Assembly (NCBI GenBank): GCA_902521675.1
Contig: CABYSP010000004.1
Coordinates: 1 to 64,000, forward strand
Reading direction: 5' to 3'
DNA length: 64,000 bases
Source of the DNA: an uncultured Pelagibacteraceae bacterium
GTDB taxonomy: Bacteria; Pseudomonadota; Alphaproteobacteria; Pelagibacterales; Pelagibacteraceae
Of the stretch, positions 20,536 to 30,732 are shown one piece after another; position 1 is the first letter of the stretch; every line of letters begins with the position of its first letter. The position numbers were made by a program, and so were the translations under genes. Below the pieces are notes generated by a model, which did not search any database, was not told where the DNA came from, and saw only the letters and a list, made by a program, of their open reading frames with translations.

Positions 20536-23310
20536 ATGAATAAAATTCAAAAAACAGATCATTTTTATTTGATTGATGGCTCTGGTTATATTTTTAGAGC
20601 TTATTATGCTTTGCCTCCATTGAGTAGAAAAAGTGATGGTCTTCCAACAGGTGCTGTAAGTGGTTTTTGCAGTATGTTATTTAAATTATTAGAAGATTCA
20701 AAATCCAATCAAAACTTGCAAAAACCAACACATTTTGCAGTAATATTCGATTCAGCAAGAAAAACTTTCAGAAATGAAATTTATAGTGATTATAAAGCTA
20801 ATAGATCTGAGGCGCCTGACGATTTAGCTCCACAATTTGAATATATAAGAAAATCAGTCCTGGCATTTAATTTGCCATCTGTGGATCTCCCTAATTACGA
20901 AGCAGATGATTTAATAGCTACATATGTTGATCAAATTCTTAAAAAGGGTGCAAAGGTTACAATTGTTTCATCAGATAAAGATTTAATGCAGCTTTACAAA
21001 AAAGGGGTTCGAATTTTTGACCCTATGAAAAATAAATTTATAACTGATGATGATGTTGTAAAAAAGTTTGGAGTAGATGCTTCAAAAGTTATTGATGTAC
21101 AATCTTTAGCAGGAGATAGTAGTGATAATGTTCCTGGTGTTCCGGGGATAGGTGTTAAGACAGCCGCAGAGCTAATTAACAAATATGGCACTTTAGAAAA
21201 CTTACTAAAATCTGCTCATGAAATTAAGCAAAATAAAAGAAGAGAAACATTAATTGAGAACAAGGATAAAGCATTAATAAGTAAAAAACTTGTAACACTA
21301 GATCACAACTCTCCTGTTGATAGGGAGTTAAGTGAATTTAAATTGCAAAATATAGATAAAGATAAATTATATAAATTTTTAAGAGAAATGGAATTTAATA
21401 GGTTGTTAAGCTCTGCAATTTCTGCTTATGGAGAACCTGAACTAGAAAGTAATAAGATTGAAACTCAAAATCTAGAGAAACAACAAACGGTAAATAACAA
21501 AAATTATTATTTAATTAATAGCTTAGATGAAATTGATAAATGGATAGAGGAGGCAGAAGAAGTTGGTGAGGTCGCTGTAGATACGGAAACCACTTCATTA
21601 GATCCTCACCAAGCAGATTTAGTAGGTATTTCTCTTTGCTCTAAAATTGGAAAAGCATGTTACATACCAGTTGGTCATAAGTCACCCAAGTGTCTTAAAA
21701 AAGAAGCAGTAATTAAAAAATTAAAAAATATATTAGAAGATCCTAGTATTAAAAAAATAGGTCAAAATATAAAATTTGATTTTATCGTATTTTATAAGTG
21801 TGGAATAACACTTTCATCAATGGAAGATACAATGCTGATGTCTTATGTCTTAGATGCTGGAAAAAATAGACATAATATGGATACTTTATCAGAAATTCAT
21901 TTGGGACATAAAACTATTTCTTTTAAAGAGATGGTAGGCACAGGTAAGAAAGAAATTAATTTTAGTGAAGTAGAATTAGATAAAGCAAAAGATTACGCGG
22001 CTGAAGATGCTGATGTTACTTTAAGATTATACAAGAAATTTGTCAAAAATTTAAAATCAGAGAAAATGATCAATATTTATGAAATTTTTGAAAAGCCATT
22101 AATTAAAATTCTTGCATTTATGGAAATAGAAGGAGTTGAAATTGATAGTAAGTTTTTAAAATCTCTTTCATCTAAATTTGAAAAAAAAATCCAAAAACTT
22201 GAAAAAGAAGTATTTAAAATTTCTAAAAAAGAGTTCAATATCGCATCTCCAAAGCAATTAGGTGAAATAATTTATAATGACTTGAAAATAGCTGGTTTGA
22301 AGAAAACTAAAAAAGGAAGTTTTGCAACAAGTGCAAGTGTTTTAGAGGATTTAGCTTTTAAAGGTCATGAATTTCCAAAATTAATTTTAGACTGGAGACA
22401 AGTTTCAAAATTAAAAAATACTTATTCAGATGCTTTACCTGAACATTTAAACCCAAATACAAAAAGAGTTCATACTTCGTTTTTGCTGGCTGCTACAACG
22501 ACTGGAAGACTAGCATCTAGTGATCCCAACCTACAAAACATTCCAATTAAATCAGAAGATGGAAAAGATATAAGAAAAGCTTTCACTGCAAAAAAAGGGC
22601 ACCTATTAATTTCCGCGGATTACAATCAAATTGAGATGAGAATTTTAGCAGACCTGGCAGATGTAAAAGAGCTGAAAAAAGCTTTCAAAAATAAAGAAGA
22701 TATTCACTCTTTAACAGCTAGCCAAATATTTAATATTGATATTAAAAAAGTTAATCAAGATCACAGACGAAAGGCTAAGGCTATTAATTTTGGAATTATT
22801 TATGGAATTTCACAATATGGATTAGCTAAGCAAATAAACGTTTCTAACTATGAGGCAGAGGAATTTTTGAATTCATATTTTGCTAAGTTTCCAGAAATTA
22901 AAGTTTATATGGATAATACAATTAAATTTTGTAGAAAAAGTGGATATGTTAACAATATTTTTGGACGAAAATCTCACTTTAATGGAATAAATGACAAAAA
23001 CTTTAATGTCAGAAATTTTCAAGAACGTGCTGCAATTAATGCTCCCATTCAAGGCTCTGCTTCTGAAGTAATGAGATTAGCTATGATAAGATTGGACAAG
23101 AAATTATCAGAGGAAAAAAATTCTAATTCAAAAATGCTCTTGCAAATTCATGATGAATTAATTTTTGAAATTCCAAAAAAAGATGAAAAAGTAATGATTA
23201 AATTAATTGAGAAAGAAATGACAAGTGTGGCTCAGAGTGATTATCATTCTTTTTCAACTCCTTTAACAGTTGATATTAATGTTGGAGATAATTGGGGTAT
23301 GTTACATTAA
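20536..23310 (+). CDS. polA: DNA polymerase I
   Basis: 5' nuclease (IDGSGYIFRAYYALP), 3'-5' exonuclease (VDTETTSLD), polymerase (SADYNQIEMRILA, RRKAKAINFGIIYG, QIHDELIFE). Confidence 0.97.
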   Translation: MNKIQKTDHFYLIDGSGYIFRAYYALPPLSRKSDGLPTGAVSGFCSMLFKLLEDSKSNQNLQKPTHFAVIFDSARKTFRNEIYSDYKANRSEAPDDLAPQFEYIRKSVLAFNLPSVDLPNYEADDLIATYVDQILKKGAKVTIVSSDKDLMQLYKKGVRIFDPMKNKFITDDDVVKKFGVDASKVIDVQSLAGDSSDNVPGVPGIGVKTAAELINKYGTLENLLKSAHEIKQNKRRETLIENKDKALISKKLVTLDHNSPVDRELSEFKLQNIDKDKLYKFLREMEFNRLLSSAISAYGEPELESNKIETQNLEKQQTVNNKNYYLINSLDEIDKWIEEAEEVGEVAVDTETTSLDPHQADLVGISLCSKIGKACYIPVGHKSPKCLKKEAVIKKLKNILEDPSIKKIGQNIKFDFIVFYKCGITLSSMEDTMLMSYVLDAGKNRHNMDTLSEIHLGHKTISFKEMVGTGKKEINFSEVELDKAKDYAAEDADVTLRLYKKFVKNLKSEKMINIYEIFEKPLIKILAFMEIEGVEIDSKFLKSLSSKFEKKIQKLEKEVFKISKKEFNIASPKQLGEIIYNDLKIAGLKKTKKGSFATSASVLEDLAFKGHEFPKLILDWRQVSKLKNTYSDALPEHLNPNTKRVHTSFLLAATTTGRLASSDPNLQNIPIKSEDGKDIRKAFTAKKGHLLISADYNQIEMRILADLADVKELKKAFKNKEDIHSLTASQIFNIDIKKVNQDHRRKAKAINFGIIYGISQYGLAKQINVSNYEAEEFLNSYFAKFPEIKVYMDNTIKFCRKSGYVNNIFGRKSHFNGINDKNFNVRNFQERAAINAPIQGSASEVMRLAMIRLDKKLSEEKNSNSKMLLQIHDELIFEIPKKDEKVMIKLIEKEMTSVAQSDYHSFSTPLTVDINVGDNWGMLH

Positions 23311-23360
23311 ATTTATAACATTGCCCAAATTAGGACAATTTAGTATTTTTAAACTACATT

Positions 23361-24068
23361 ATGCAAAAACAAACAATAGCTTTGATAGATGACGATCGAA
23401 ATATTTTAACAAGTTTGAGTATCGCATTAGAAAAAGAAGGTTTTAAAGTTCAAACATACATTGATGGTGAAAGCGCATTAATCGGTTTAACCAGAATGCC
23501 ACCCGACTTAGCAGTCATAGATATAAAGATGCCTAAGATGGATGGAGAAGAATTACTAAAAAAACTTCGAAAAAAAACTTCCTTACCAGTAATTTTTTTA
23601 ACATCTAAAGATGATGAAATTGATGAGTTGTTAGGTCTAAAGCTGGGCGCAGATGATTTTGTAAAAAAATCAGGAGGATTTTCTATTAAAGTTTTGATTG
23701 AAAGAATTAGAGTGCAGTTAAGAAAAAAAGATTCAAATAATATTCTAGAGGAAAATAAAAGCCTGATATCTCATGGAAGATTAAAATTAGATCCATCACA
23801 ACTCGAGTGTGAATGGAATGGAAAACAGTTGCCTGATAAATTGACGACAACTGAGTTTTTAATCGTTAAAGAATTAGCAAAGAGGCCTGGTATAATTAAA
23901 GAAAGAGCTCAGCTTATGGATATAGCTTACCGAGAGGATACAGATATTGAGGATAGAACTATTGATAGTCACGTAAAAAGAATTAGAAAAAAATTTAAAA
24001 AAGTAGATCCTGATTTTTCAGCTATTGAAACTAGGTATGGTAGTGGATATAGATGGAATGTTAGCTAA
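23361..24068 (+). CDS. chvI: ChvI-like response regulator (OmpR/PhoB family)
   Basis: ALIDDDRNILTSLSIALE; LTTTEFLIVKELAKRPG; followed by a histidine kinase. Confidence 0.88.
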   Translation: MQKQTIALIDDDRNILTSLSIALEKEGFKVQTYIDGESALIGLTRMPPDLAVIDIKMPKMDGEELLKKLRKKTSLPVIFLTSKDDEIDELLGLKLGADDFVKKSGGFSIKVLIERIRVQLRKKDSNNILEENKSLISHGRLKLDPSQLECEWNGKQLPDKLTTTEFLIVKELAKRPGIIKERAQLMDIAYREDTDIEDRTIDSHVKRIRKKFKKVDPDFSAIETRYGSGYRWNVS

Positions 24069-25609
24069 TGTTTAGTAAATACTTAAAAACTCTTTCTATA
24101 TTAAAAAAATTTTTTTTTATAAATTTTGTAATTTTTACAATTATTGGATTATTTACATTCATATATCTAAACAATATTCAGCCAAGTTTAATAAAAAAAA
24201 AATCTCAAAACCACACAAACATTATTAACAACACTATTGATAATATTTTAAGGCTAGATGTTAAATTCCAATCAGACGATATTAGAAGATTTTTATTTTC
24301 TACAAGGTTTATTTTTCAGAATTTAGATAGAGTGATATTTTTTGACGATCAACTTAACCTTATTGGAGACACTGATACTTTAGATCTTGATCCAAGATCA
24401 TTCTCTACAAGACTTGATAAAATTGAATTTGAAAGTTTAGATAATGAGGAAATAGAAAAAACTATTGAGGAAAAAAATATAAAAATTGATGAAAAAAAAC
24501 CTGTTTCATTCAAAGATATATTAAAAAATTATTCTAGTTCTGAAAATTTAGGAGCTCCTTTCACATTTACGCAAGAAGGGTTAAATCAATTTAATGTAAC
24601 AACGATTAAGAATGTTACAAAGAATGAAATTAATCTTGGTTATGTAGCTATTACAGAAAACGCTAATGAAATAAAGACAGCGATAGATGAGAGAAAGGCA
24701 TTTGTAATAAGAACAGCTGTATCTGTAGGATTTGTAATATTAATTTTTTCTTTTGTTTTAAGTAGATATTTTATTAAACCAATACAAAATCTCGTTGGAT
24801 ATACAATTCGTATCAAAGAAAAAAGTCAAATTAAACCAGGTATTGAAAATTTAAAAAAAAGAAATGATGAATTAGGACTTTTATCTAATTCTTTAGAGGA
24901 TATGACAAATGAACTTCAAAATAGAGTTACACATGCAGAAAACTTTTCTACAGATTTAGTTCATGAAATTAGAAATCCATTAGCATCTTTAAAAAGTGCA
25001 TCGGAAATTTTACAAGACACAAATGATAGCGAACAAAGAAATAGATTATTGAATATTCTTAGTCATGATGTTCAAAGAATAGAAAGATTAATTACTGATT
25101 ATTCTCAAATGTTAAAAGACGAAGTTGCTTTAAGTAAAGAAAAAATGAAAAAAATTGATATTGAACCTATCATTCAATCTGTTGTTGATGATTATAATAA
25201 TATTCATCAAGTGAAAAAAGGTATTAAAATTGAATATAAAAATGATGGAAAAGATAAATATTTAATAAATGGTATAGAAAACAGAATTGAACAAATCATT
25301 GCAAATTTATTAGATAATTCAATATCATTTAGTAAAGATGGTGGTAATGTTTTTGTTGATGTTTCTCTTAATGGAAAAAATCAAATATCAATAAAAATTA
25401 TTGATGAGGGACAAGGATTTAAAGAAAAAGACACATCAAGAATATTCAAAAGATTTTATAGTAATAGACCTGAAAAATTTGGAGAACACTCAGGCCTAGG
25501 TTTAAATATAGTAAAAAACTTGGTTGAACTCCACGATGGTGAAATTGTAGCATCTAATCGTATTGATAAAGAAGGAGCAATGATAGAGATAAGATTTCCC
25601 AATGTTTAA
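24068..25609 (+). CDS. chvG: ChvG-like sensor histidine kinase
   Basis: HAMP then DLVHEIRNPLASLKSA (H box), IIANLLDNSISFS, GLGLNIVKNL. Confidence 0.88.
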   Translation: MFSKYLKTLSILKKFFFINFVIFTIIGLFTFIYLNNIQPSLIKKKSQNHTNIINNTIDNILRLDVKFQSDDIRRFLFSTRFIFQNLDRVIFFDDQLNLIGDTDTLDLDPRSFSTRLDKIEFESLDNEEIEKTIEEKNIKIDEKKPVSFKDILKNYSSSENLGAPFTFTQEGLNQFNVTTIKNVTKNEINLGYVAITENANEIKTAIDERKAFVIRTAVSVGFVILIFSFVLSRYFIKPIQNLVGYTIRIKEKSQIKPGIENLKKRNDELGLLSNSLEDMTNELQNRVTHAENFSTDLVHEIRNPLASLKSASEILQDTNDSEQRNRLLNILSHDVQRIERLITDYSQMLKDEVALSKEKMKKIDIEPIIQSVVDDYNNIHQVKKGIKIEYKNDGKDKYLINGIENRIEQIIANLLDNSISFSKDGGNVFVDVSLNGKNQISIKIIDEGQGFKEKDTSRIFKRFYSNRPEKFGEHSGLGLNIVKNLVELHDGEIVASNRIDKEGAMIEIRFPNV

Positions 25610-25651
25610 TCATTTCTTGATAAATAAATACTTAGCTGTATAAAGCTTGCC

Positions 25652-26938
25652 ATGGAAGATTATAAAGTAAAAGACATTGCTCAAGCTGAATTTGGTAGAA
25701 AAGAAATATCAATAGCTGAAAGTGAAATGCCTGGTTTAATGGCTTTAAGAGAAGAGTATTCTAAAGATAAACCATTAAAAGGTGCAAGAATAATTGGATG
25801 TCTACATATGACAATTCAAACAGCTGTATTAATTGAAACTTTGGTTGCATTGGGTGCTGAAGTGAGATGGTCTTCTTGCAATATTTTTTCAACTCAAGAT
25901 CATGCGGCCGCTGCAATTGCAAAGGCTGGGATCCCTGTTTATGCCTGGAAAGGTGAAACAGAAGAGGAATATTTATGGTGTATTAAACAAACTATAATTG
26001 GAAAACCTGACTGGAAGCCTAACATGTTATTAGATGATGGTGGAGATTTAACAGCTATTATGCACAATGAATATCAGGATTTAATGAAAGATATAAAGGG
26101 TGTTTCAGAAGAGACTACCACTGGAATTAAAGCACTAAATAAAATGGAAAAAGACAAATCCCTTTTAGTTCCAGCAATAAACGTGAATGACTCTGTTACA
26201 AAATCAAAATTTGATAATTTATATGGATGCAGAGAAAGCTTAGTTGACGGAATAAGAAGAGCTACTGATGTAATGATGTCTGGAAAAATTGCAATTGTTG
26301 CTGGTTTTGGAGACGTTGGAAAAGGAAGTGCTGCATCTTTAAGACAAAGTGGTGCTAGAGTTTTAGTTACTGAGGCAGATCCAATTTGTGCTCTCCAAGC
26401 TGCAATGGAAGGTTATGAAGTGGTATTAATGGAGGAGGCTATAAGTAGAGCGGATATAGTTGTAACAGCCACAGGTAACAAAGATATTGTTACCGCAGAC
26501 CATATGAGAGACATGAAGGATAGAGCCATCTTATGTAATATTGGTCACTTTGATAATGAAATACAAGTTGAGGCTCTTAAGAATTATAAATGGACTGAAG
26601 TAAAACCTCAAGTGCATGAAATAGAGTTGCCTAGTGGTAAAAGAATTATTCTTTTAGCTGAAGGAAGATTAGTTAATCTTGGATGTGCAACCGGACATCC
26701 AAGTTTTGTAATGAGTGCATCATTTACTAATCAAGTTATTGCTCAAATAGAACTTTGGCATAATCATAAAAATTATGAAAATAAAGTTTATGTACTTCCA
26801 AAACATTTAGATGAAAAAGTAGCAACTTTGCATTTAAAAAAAGTTGGTGCAAAACTAACAAAATTATCAAAAGAGCAAGCAGATTATATAAGCGTTGGAA
26901 CAGAAGGTCCTTTCAAACCAGATGCCTATCGCTATTAA
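25652..26938 (+). CDS. ahcY: adenosylhomocysteinase
   Basis: [39 protein letters not shown]-terminal PFKPDAYRY. Confidence 0.97.
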   Translation: MEDYKVKDIAQAEFGRKEISIAESEMPGLMALREEYSKDKPLKGARIIGCLHMTIQTAVLIETLVALGAEVRWSSCNIFSTQDHAAAAIAKAGIPVYAWKGETEEEYLWCIKQTIIGKPDWKPNMLLDDGGDLTAIMHNEYQDLMKDIKGVSEETTTGIKALNKMEKDKSLLVPAINVNDSVTKSKFDNLYGCRESLVDGIRRATDVMMSGKIAIVAGFGDVGKGSAASLRQSGARVLVTEADPICALQAAMEGYEVVLMEEAISRADIVVTATGNKDIVTADHMRDMKDRAILCNIGHFDNEIQVEALKNYKWTEVKPQVHEIELPSGKRIILLAEGRLVNLGCATGHPSFVMSASFTNQVIAQIELWHNHKNYENKVYVLPKHLDEKVATLHLKKVGAKLTKLSKEQADYISVGTEGPFKPDAYRY

Positions 26939-27371
26939 AGATAGCACAATCGATATCACTTCAGAGAAGTTAACCAAAGAATTAGCTAAAGAATTTACAA
27001 AATATCTTAAAGGCGGCGAGTTTGTTTTTTTATATGGAGAGATGGGTGTTGGTAAAACAACCTTTGTTAAATATTTTATAAATGAGTATCAAAAAATAAA
27101 TAATTTAACACAATCAGAAATTACAAGCCCTACATTTAGTTTATTAAACGAGTATCAGGTGAAAGATATAAGAATAAAACATTATGATTTATTTAGAATT
27201 AATAGGAAGGAAGATATCAATAATTTAGATATTTTTGAGAAAGATAATAAATTAATTACACTTATAGAATGGCCACAATTGATTGCTGACAAACAAGATA
27301 TAAAATTTATAACTTTAACATTTAATTATTTAAATCAATTAAATGATAGAACTGTAGATATAAAAGTTTAA
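26922..27371 (+). CDS. tsaE: tRNA threonylcarbamoyladenosine biosynthesis ATPase TsaE
   Basis: [16 protein letters not shown] (P-loop), [23 protein letters not shown]; start shifted to the internal ATG. Confidence 0.92.
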   Translation: MPIAIKDSTIDITSEKLTKELAKEFTKYLKGGEFVFLYGEMGVGKTTFVKYFINEYQKINNLTQSEITSPTFSLLNEYQVKDIRIKHYDLFRINRKEDINNLDIFEKDNKLITLIEWPQLIADKQDIKFITLTFNYLNQLNDRTVDIKV

Positions 27372-27387
27372 ATTAAAACCTATTTTA

Positions 27388-28332
27388 ATGAAAAGCTTAG
27401 CAAAATTGAAAAAAATAAAAGGTGATGCATCTTTCAGAGAATTTTACAGAAACAGAGAAAATAAATCTATTATTGTAATATCCAAGAAAGAAAAGTTAAA
27501 AAATCTTTTAATTTACGATGCGATAAATAGAATTTTAATTAAAAATAAAATTTTAGCACCAAATCTAATAAGTGAAAATTATATTAATAATTATATAGAA
27601 ATAAATGACTTTGGAGATCAAACTTTGTTTCAAATTTTAAAAAGTAAAAAGAATAATAAATATGTCATTTTTAAAAAGATAATAAAAATTTTAAACAAAA
27701 TACAATTAATTAAAGATAAAAAAGTAAAAAATTTTAAAAACAAATTATATAAAGTTCAAGAATATAAAAACAAAATTTTATTTGATGAAACTAAACTTTT
27801 TTGTGACTGGTATGCACCAAAAATATTATCTAAATCCAAAAACATTCAATTTAAAAAAAAATTTAGATTAGAGATAAAAAAATTATTATCAAAACTAAAT
27901 TATAGAAATGTTACATTTGTTCATAGAGATTTTCATGTTTCAAATTTGATGTATCACAATAAAAAAATTGCGGTAATAGATAGTCAAGATGCACTAATGG
28001 GCAATAGAGCTTACGATTTAGCATCCTTAATCGATGATGTAAGATTAAAAACACCCAATGAATTAAAAGAGAAAGTATTTAAGTTTTACGTCAAAACAAA
28101 TAAAAAAATTAATTTAGAACAATTTAAAAAAGATTTTGAAATATTATCTGTTTTAAGGAATTTAAAAATAATTGGTATATTTATGCGTTTAGCTGAAAGA
28201 GATAATAAAAAAAAATACCTTAAATTAATTCCTTATGCTTGGGAATTGATTAATCATAGAATTAAAGAGCAAAATCAATTTAATAATTTGATGTTGCTAT
28301 TAAAAAATAATTTTCCAAAATTTATAAGGTAA
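27388..28332 (+). CDS. amgK: aminoglycoside-phosphotransferase-fold sugar kinase (AmgK-like)
   Basis: FVHRDFHVSNLMYH and VIDSQDALMGNRAYDLASL kinase motifs; located between tsaE and a murU-like gene. Confidence 0.8.
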   Translation: MKSLAKLKKIKGDASFREFYRNRENKSIIVISKKEKLKNLLIYDAINRILIKNKILAPNLISENYINNYIEINDFGDQTLFQILKSKKNNKYVIFKKIIKILNKIQLIKDKKVKNFKNKLYKVQEYKNKILFDETKLFCDWYAPKILSKSKNIQFKKKFRLEIKKLLSKLNYRNVTFVHRDFHVSNLMYHNKKIAVIDSQDALMGNRAYDLASLIDDVRLKTPNELKEKVFKFYVKTNKKINLEQFKKDFEILSVLRNLKIIGIFMRLAERDNKKKYLKLIPYAWELINHRIKEQNQFNNLMLLLKNNFPKFIR

Positions 28333-28336
28333 AATT

Positions 28337-29026
28337 GTGAAAATAAATACAGCTTTAATTTTATGTGCAGGTTTTGGTAAGAGATTAAACCCAATTACTT
28401 TAAATACTCCTAAGCCCTTATTAGAGATTAAAAATGTAAGCATGCTGGAGAGATGTATTAATTTAATCGAAAAACTAGGCATTCAAAAAATCTTAATAAA
28501 TACTTTTTATTTAAAGGATCAATTTTCAGTCTTTTTAAAAAGTAAAAATTTTAATATTGATATAAAAATAATTGAGGATGGTGAGCAAATTTTAGATACA
28601 GGTGGAGGTATTCAAAATATGATTAAAGACTCTCATGAAAAGGATTTTATAATTTTTAATCCAGATACAATTTGGAGCAATGACTATAAACATGAGATAT
28701 TAAAAATGGAAAACATGTATTTTTCTGAAAAATTAGAAAACATTCTTCTTTTAGTCAATAAAAAATTTAGTTTTGATAAAAAGTTAAAAGGTGATTTTAA
28801 TTTAAAAAATAATTTAATTAACAAAGAGGTTGAAAAAGAATTTATTTACATTGGATGTCAAATAATTAATAAAAAATTATTTATTAAAGAGAAAATAGAA
28901 AATTACTCAATTTTGGAAATTTGGAATAATTTATTAGATCAAAAAAAATTATTTGGTTATGAAAGCCAAAAAGATTTTTACCATTTAACTGATCTGGATA
29001 TTTTTAAAAAACTAAAAGATCTTTAG
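28337..29026 (+). CDS. murU: nucleotidyltransferase (MurU-like)
   Basis: LILCAGFGKRLNPITLNTPKPLLEI; FNPDTIWS. Confidence 0.82.
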   Translation: MKINTALILCAGFGKRLNPITLNTPKPLLEIKNVSMLERCINLIEKLGIQKILINTFYLKDQFSVFLKSKNFNIDIKIIEDGEQILDTGGGIQNMIKDSHEKDFIIFNPDTIWSNDYKHEILKMENMYFSEKLENILLLVNKKFSFDKKLKGDFNLKNNLINKEVEKEFIYIGCQIINKKLFIKEKIENYSILEIWNNLLDQKKLFGYESQKDFYHLTDLDIFKKLKDL

Positions 29027-29711
29027 CTCTTTCTTGATCAAGATATTTGCAATTAGAAATTTTGCTGTTTTCTAATTCAATTAAAAGTGGGTTTCCTGTC
29101 GGAATTTCAAGTTTAGAGATCTCATTGTTATTTAAATTAAACAAATATTTGCAAAGAGCTCTAATGGAATTTCCATGAGCAGAAATAAGAATATTTTCAC
29201 TTGATTTCTGTTCTATCTCGTTACTATAAAACTTTATTACTCTTTCATATGTATCTTTTAGTGACTCGGTATCAGGAATTTTTTCTAAAGGAATTTTTTT
29301 GTATGTTCCAATATTTAGTGGGTGATATGGATTTTTTTTGTCTAAAGGGTCGGGTCTAAGGTCCCAAGAACGTCTAAATTGATGAACTTTTTCTTCTCCA
29401 AGTTTTTTTTTCATTTCATCTTTATTTAACCCTGTAAGAGCACCGTAATGTCTCTCGTTTAATTCCCATGCGCTCTTTACATCTTTAAAATCTTGTAATT
29501 CTCGCTGTATAATTTTTAAAGTGTTTTTAGCCCTTAATTGAAAAGAGGAGTAATACACATTAATTTGAATTTTTTCTTGTTTTATTAGTTCACCAGCTTT
29601 TTTTGCCTCTGATTTTCCATTTTCTGTCAGATCTACATCAACCCATCCAGTAAATTTCTTTTCAAGATTCCACACACTTTGACCGTGTCTTACTAAAATT
29701 AAATAACTCAT
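29004..29711 (-). CDS. gpmA: 2,3-bisphosphoglycerate-dependent phosphoglycerate mutase
   Basis: LVRHGQSVWN, NERHYGALTGLNK, SAHGNSIRAL. Confidence 0.94.
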   Translation of the reverse strand: MSYLILVRHGQSVWNLEKKFTGWVDVDLTENGKSEAKKAGELIKQEKIQINVYYSSFQLRAKNTLKIIQRELQDFKDVKSAWELNERHYGALTGLNKDEMKKKLGEEKVHQFRRSWDLRPDPLDKKNPYHPLNIGTYKKIPLEKIPDTESLKDTYERVIKFYSNEIEQKSSENILISAHGNSIRALCKYLFNLNNNEISKLEIPTGNPLLIELENSKISNCKYLDQERAKDLLVF

Positions 29712-29732
29712 TTGTTTATCTTTTAAATCAAT

Positions 29733-30152
29733 TTGATAAATAAAACTATATTATTAATGATTAATTATTTTACAAAATATAAATTTATTTTTTACTTATG
29801 TAATTTCATTTTAATTATTTTGTATTTGTTTCCAGGTAGTTTACTTGGCTGTTATATTTACAATGATTGTAAAATCCAACCTCAAATAACTGCAAATTAT
29901 GTTGTTTCAACAAATCATTTGTACGCCTATATAGTGCTTTCAGTTATCGGTTTTTTAACTTACCGAAAAAGTAATCAATTCAATATTTTAAGTATATACT
30001 TAATATTCTTATCTATTGTGCTTGAAGTTTTACAATACTTTGTACCCAATAGAAGTTTTGAATTTTCAGACTTATTTGGAAATCTATCGGGTGTAATTAT
30101 AGCCATAATTATATTTAACTTTTTTAAAAAAAATGAAAATTTTAAAAATTAA
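29733..30152 (+). CDS. VanZ-like small membrane protein
   Basis: Hydrophobic segments; LEVLQYFVPNRSFEFSDLFGNLSGVIIA (VanZ-like signature). Confidence 0.65.
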   Translation: MINKTILLMINYFTKYKFIFYLCNFILIILYLFPGSLLGCYIYNDCKIQPQITANYVVSTNHLYAYIVLSVIGFLTYRKSNQFNILSIYLIFLSIVLEVLQYFVPNRSFEFSDLFGNLSGVIIAIIIFNFFKKNENFKN

Positions 30153-30732
30153 TTATCTATTTATTTTAATAATTTTTATTTCAGGTTGCTCGTCCGTTCC
30201 AAAAAATACAGCAAATAGCTGTTCTATATTTAATGAAAGATACATGTGGTATAAACATGCAAAAAAAGCTGAAAAAAAATGGGGAACCCCAGTTTATTTA
30301 CAGCTTGCAATTATAAAAATGGAGTCTAGTTTTGACTGGTTAGCAAAACCTCCTAGACAAAAATTATTTAAAGTAGTGCCTTATAAGAGACCATCAAGTT
30401 CTTTCGGTTATTCACAGGCTGTAAAAGGAACGTGGAAACAATATAAAGAAGAAACTGGCAATAAGCTTGCTGCTAGGACCAGATTTAAAGACAGTGTAGA
30501 TTTTATTGGTTGGTATACAAATAAAACTGAAAAAATTTTAAAAGTTTCAAAAAAAGATGCTTTCAAGCAGTATATTGCTTATCATGAAGGGTGGGGTAAC
30601 TATAAAAATTATAAAAAAAATAAAAAAGTTATTAATCTAGCTAAAAGAGTGGAGAAACAATCAAATATTTATAAGCAACAATTATCAGAATGTAAAAATT
30701 CTTTATCAACGTCAAAATATATTATTTTTTAA
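30133..30732 (+). CDS. lipoprotein with SLT/lysozyme-like fold
   Basis: Lipobox IFISGCSS; AIIKMESSFDWLAKP, SSFGYSQAVKGTW, AYHEGWGNY. Confidence 0.75.
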   Translation: MKILKINYLFILIIFISGCSSVPKNTANSCSIFNERYMWYKHAKKAEKKWGTPVYLQLAIIKMESSFDWLAKPPRQKLFKVVPYKRPSSSFGYSQAVKGTWKQYKEETGNKLAARTRFKDSVDFIGWYTNKTEKILKVSKKDAFKQYIAYHEGWGNYKNYKKNKKVINLAKRVEKQSNIYKQQLSECKNSLSTSKYIIF

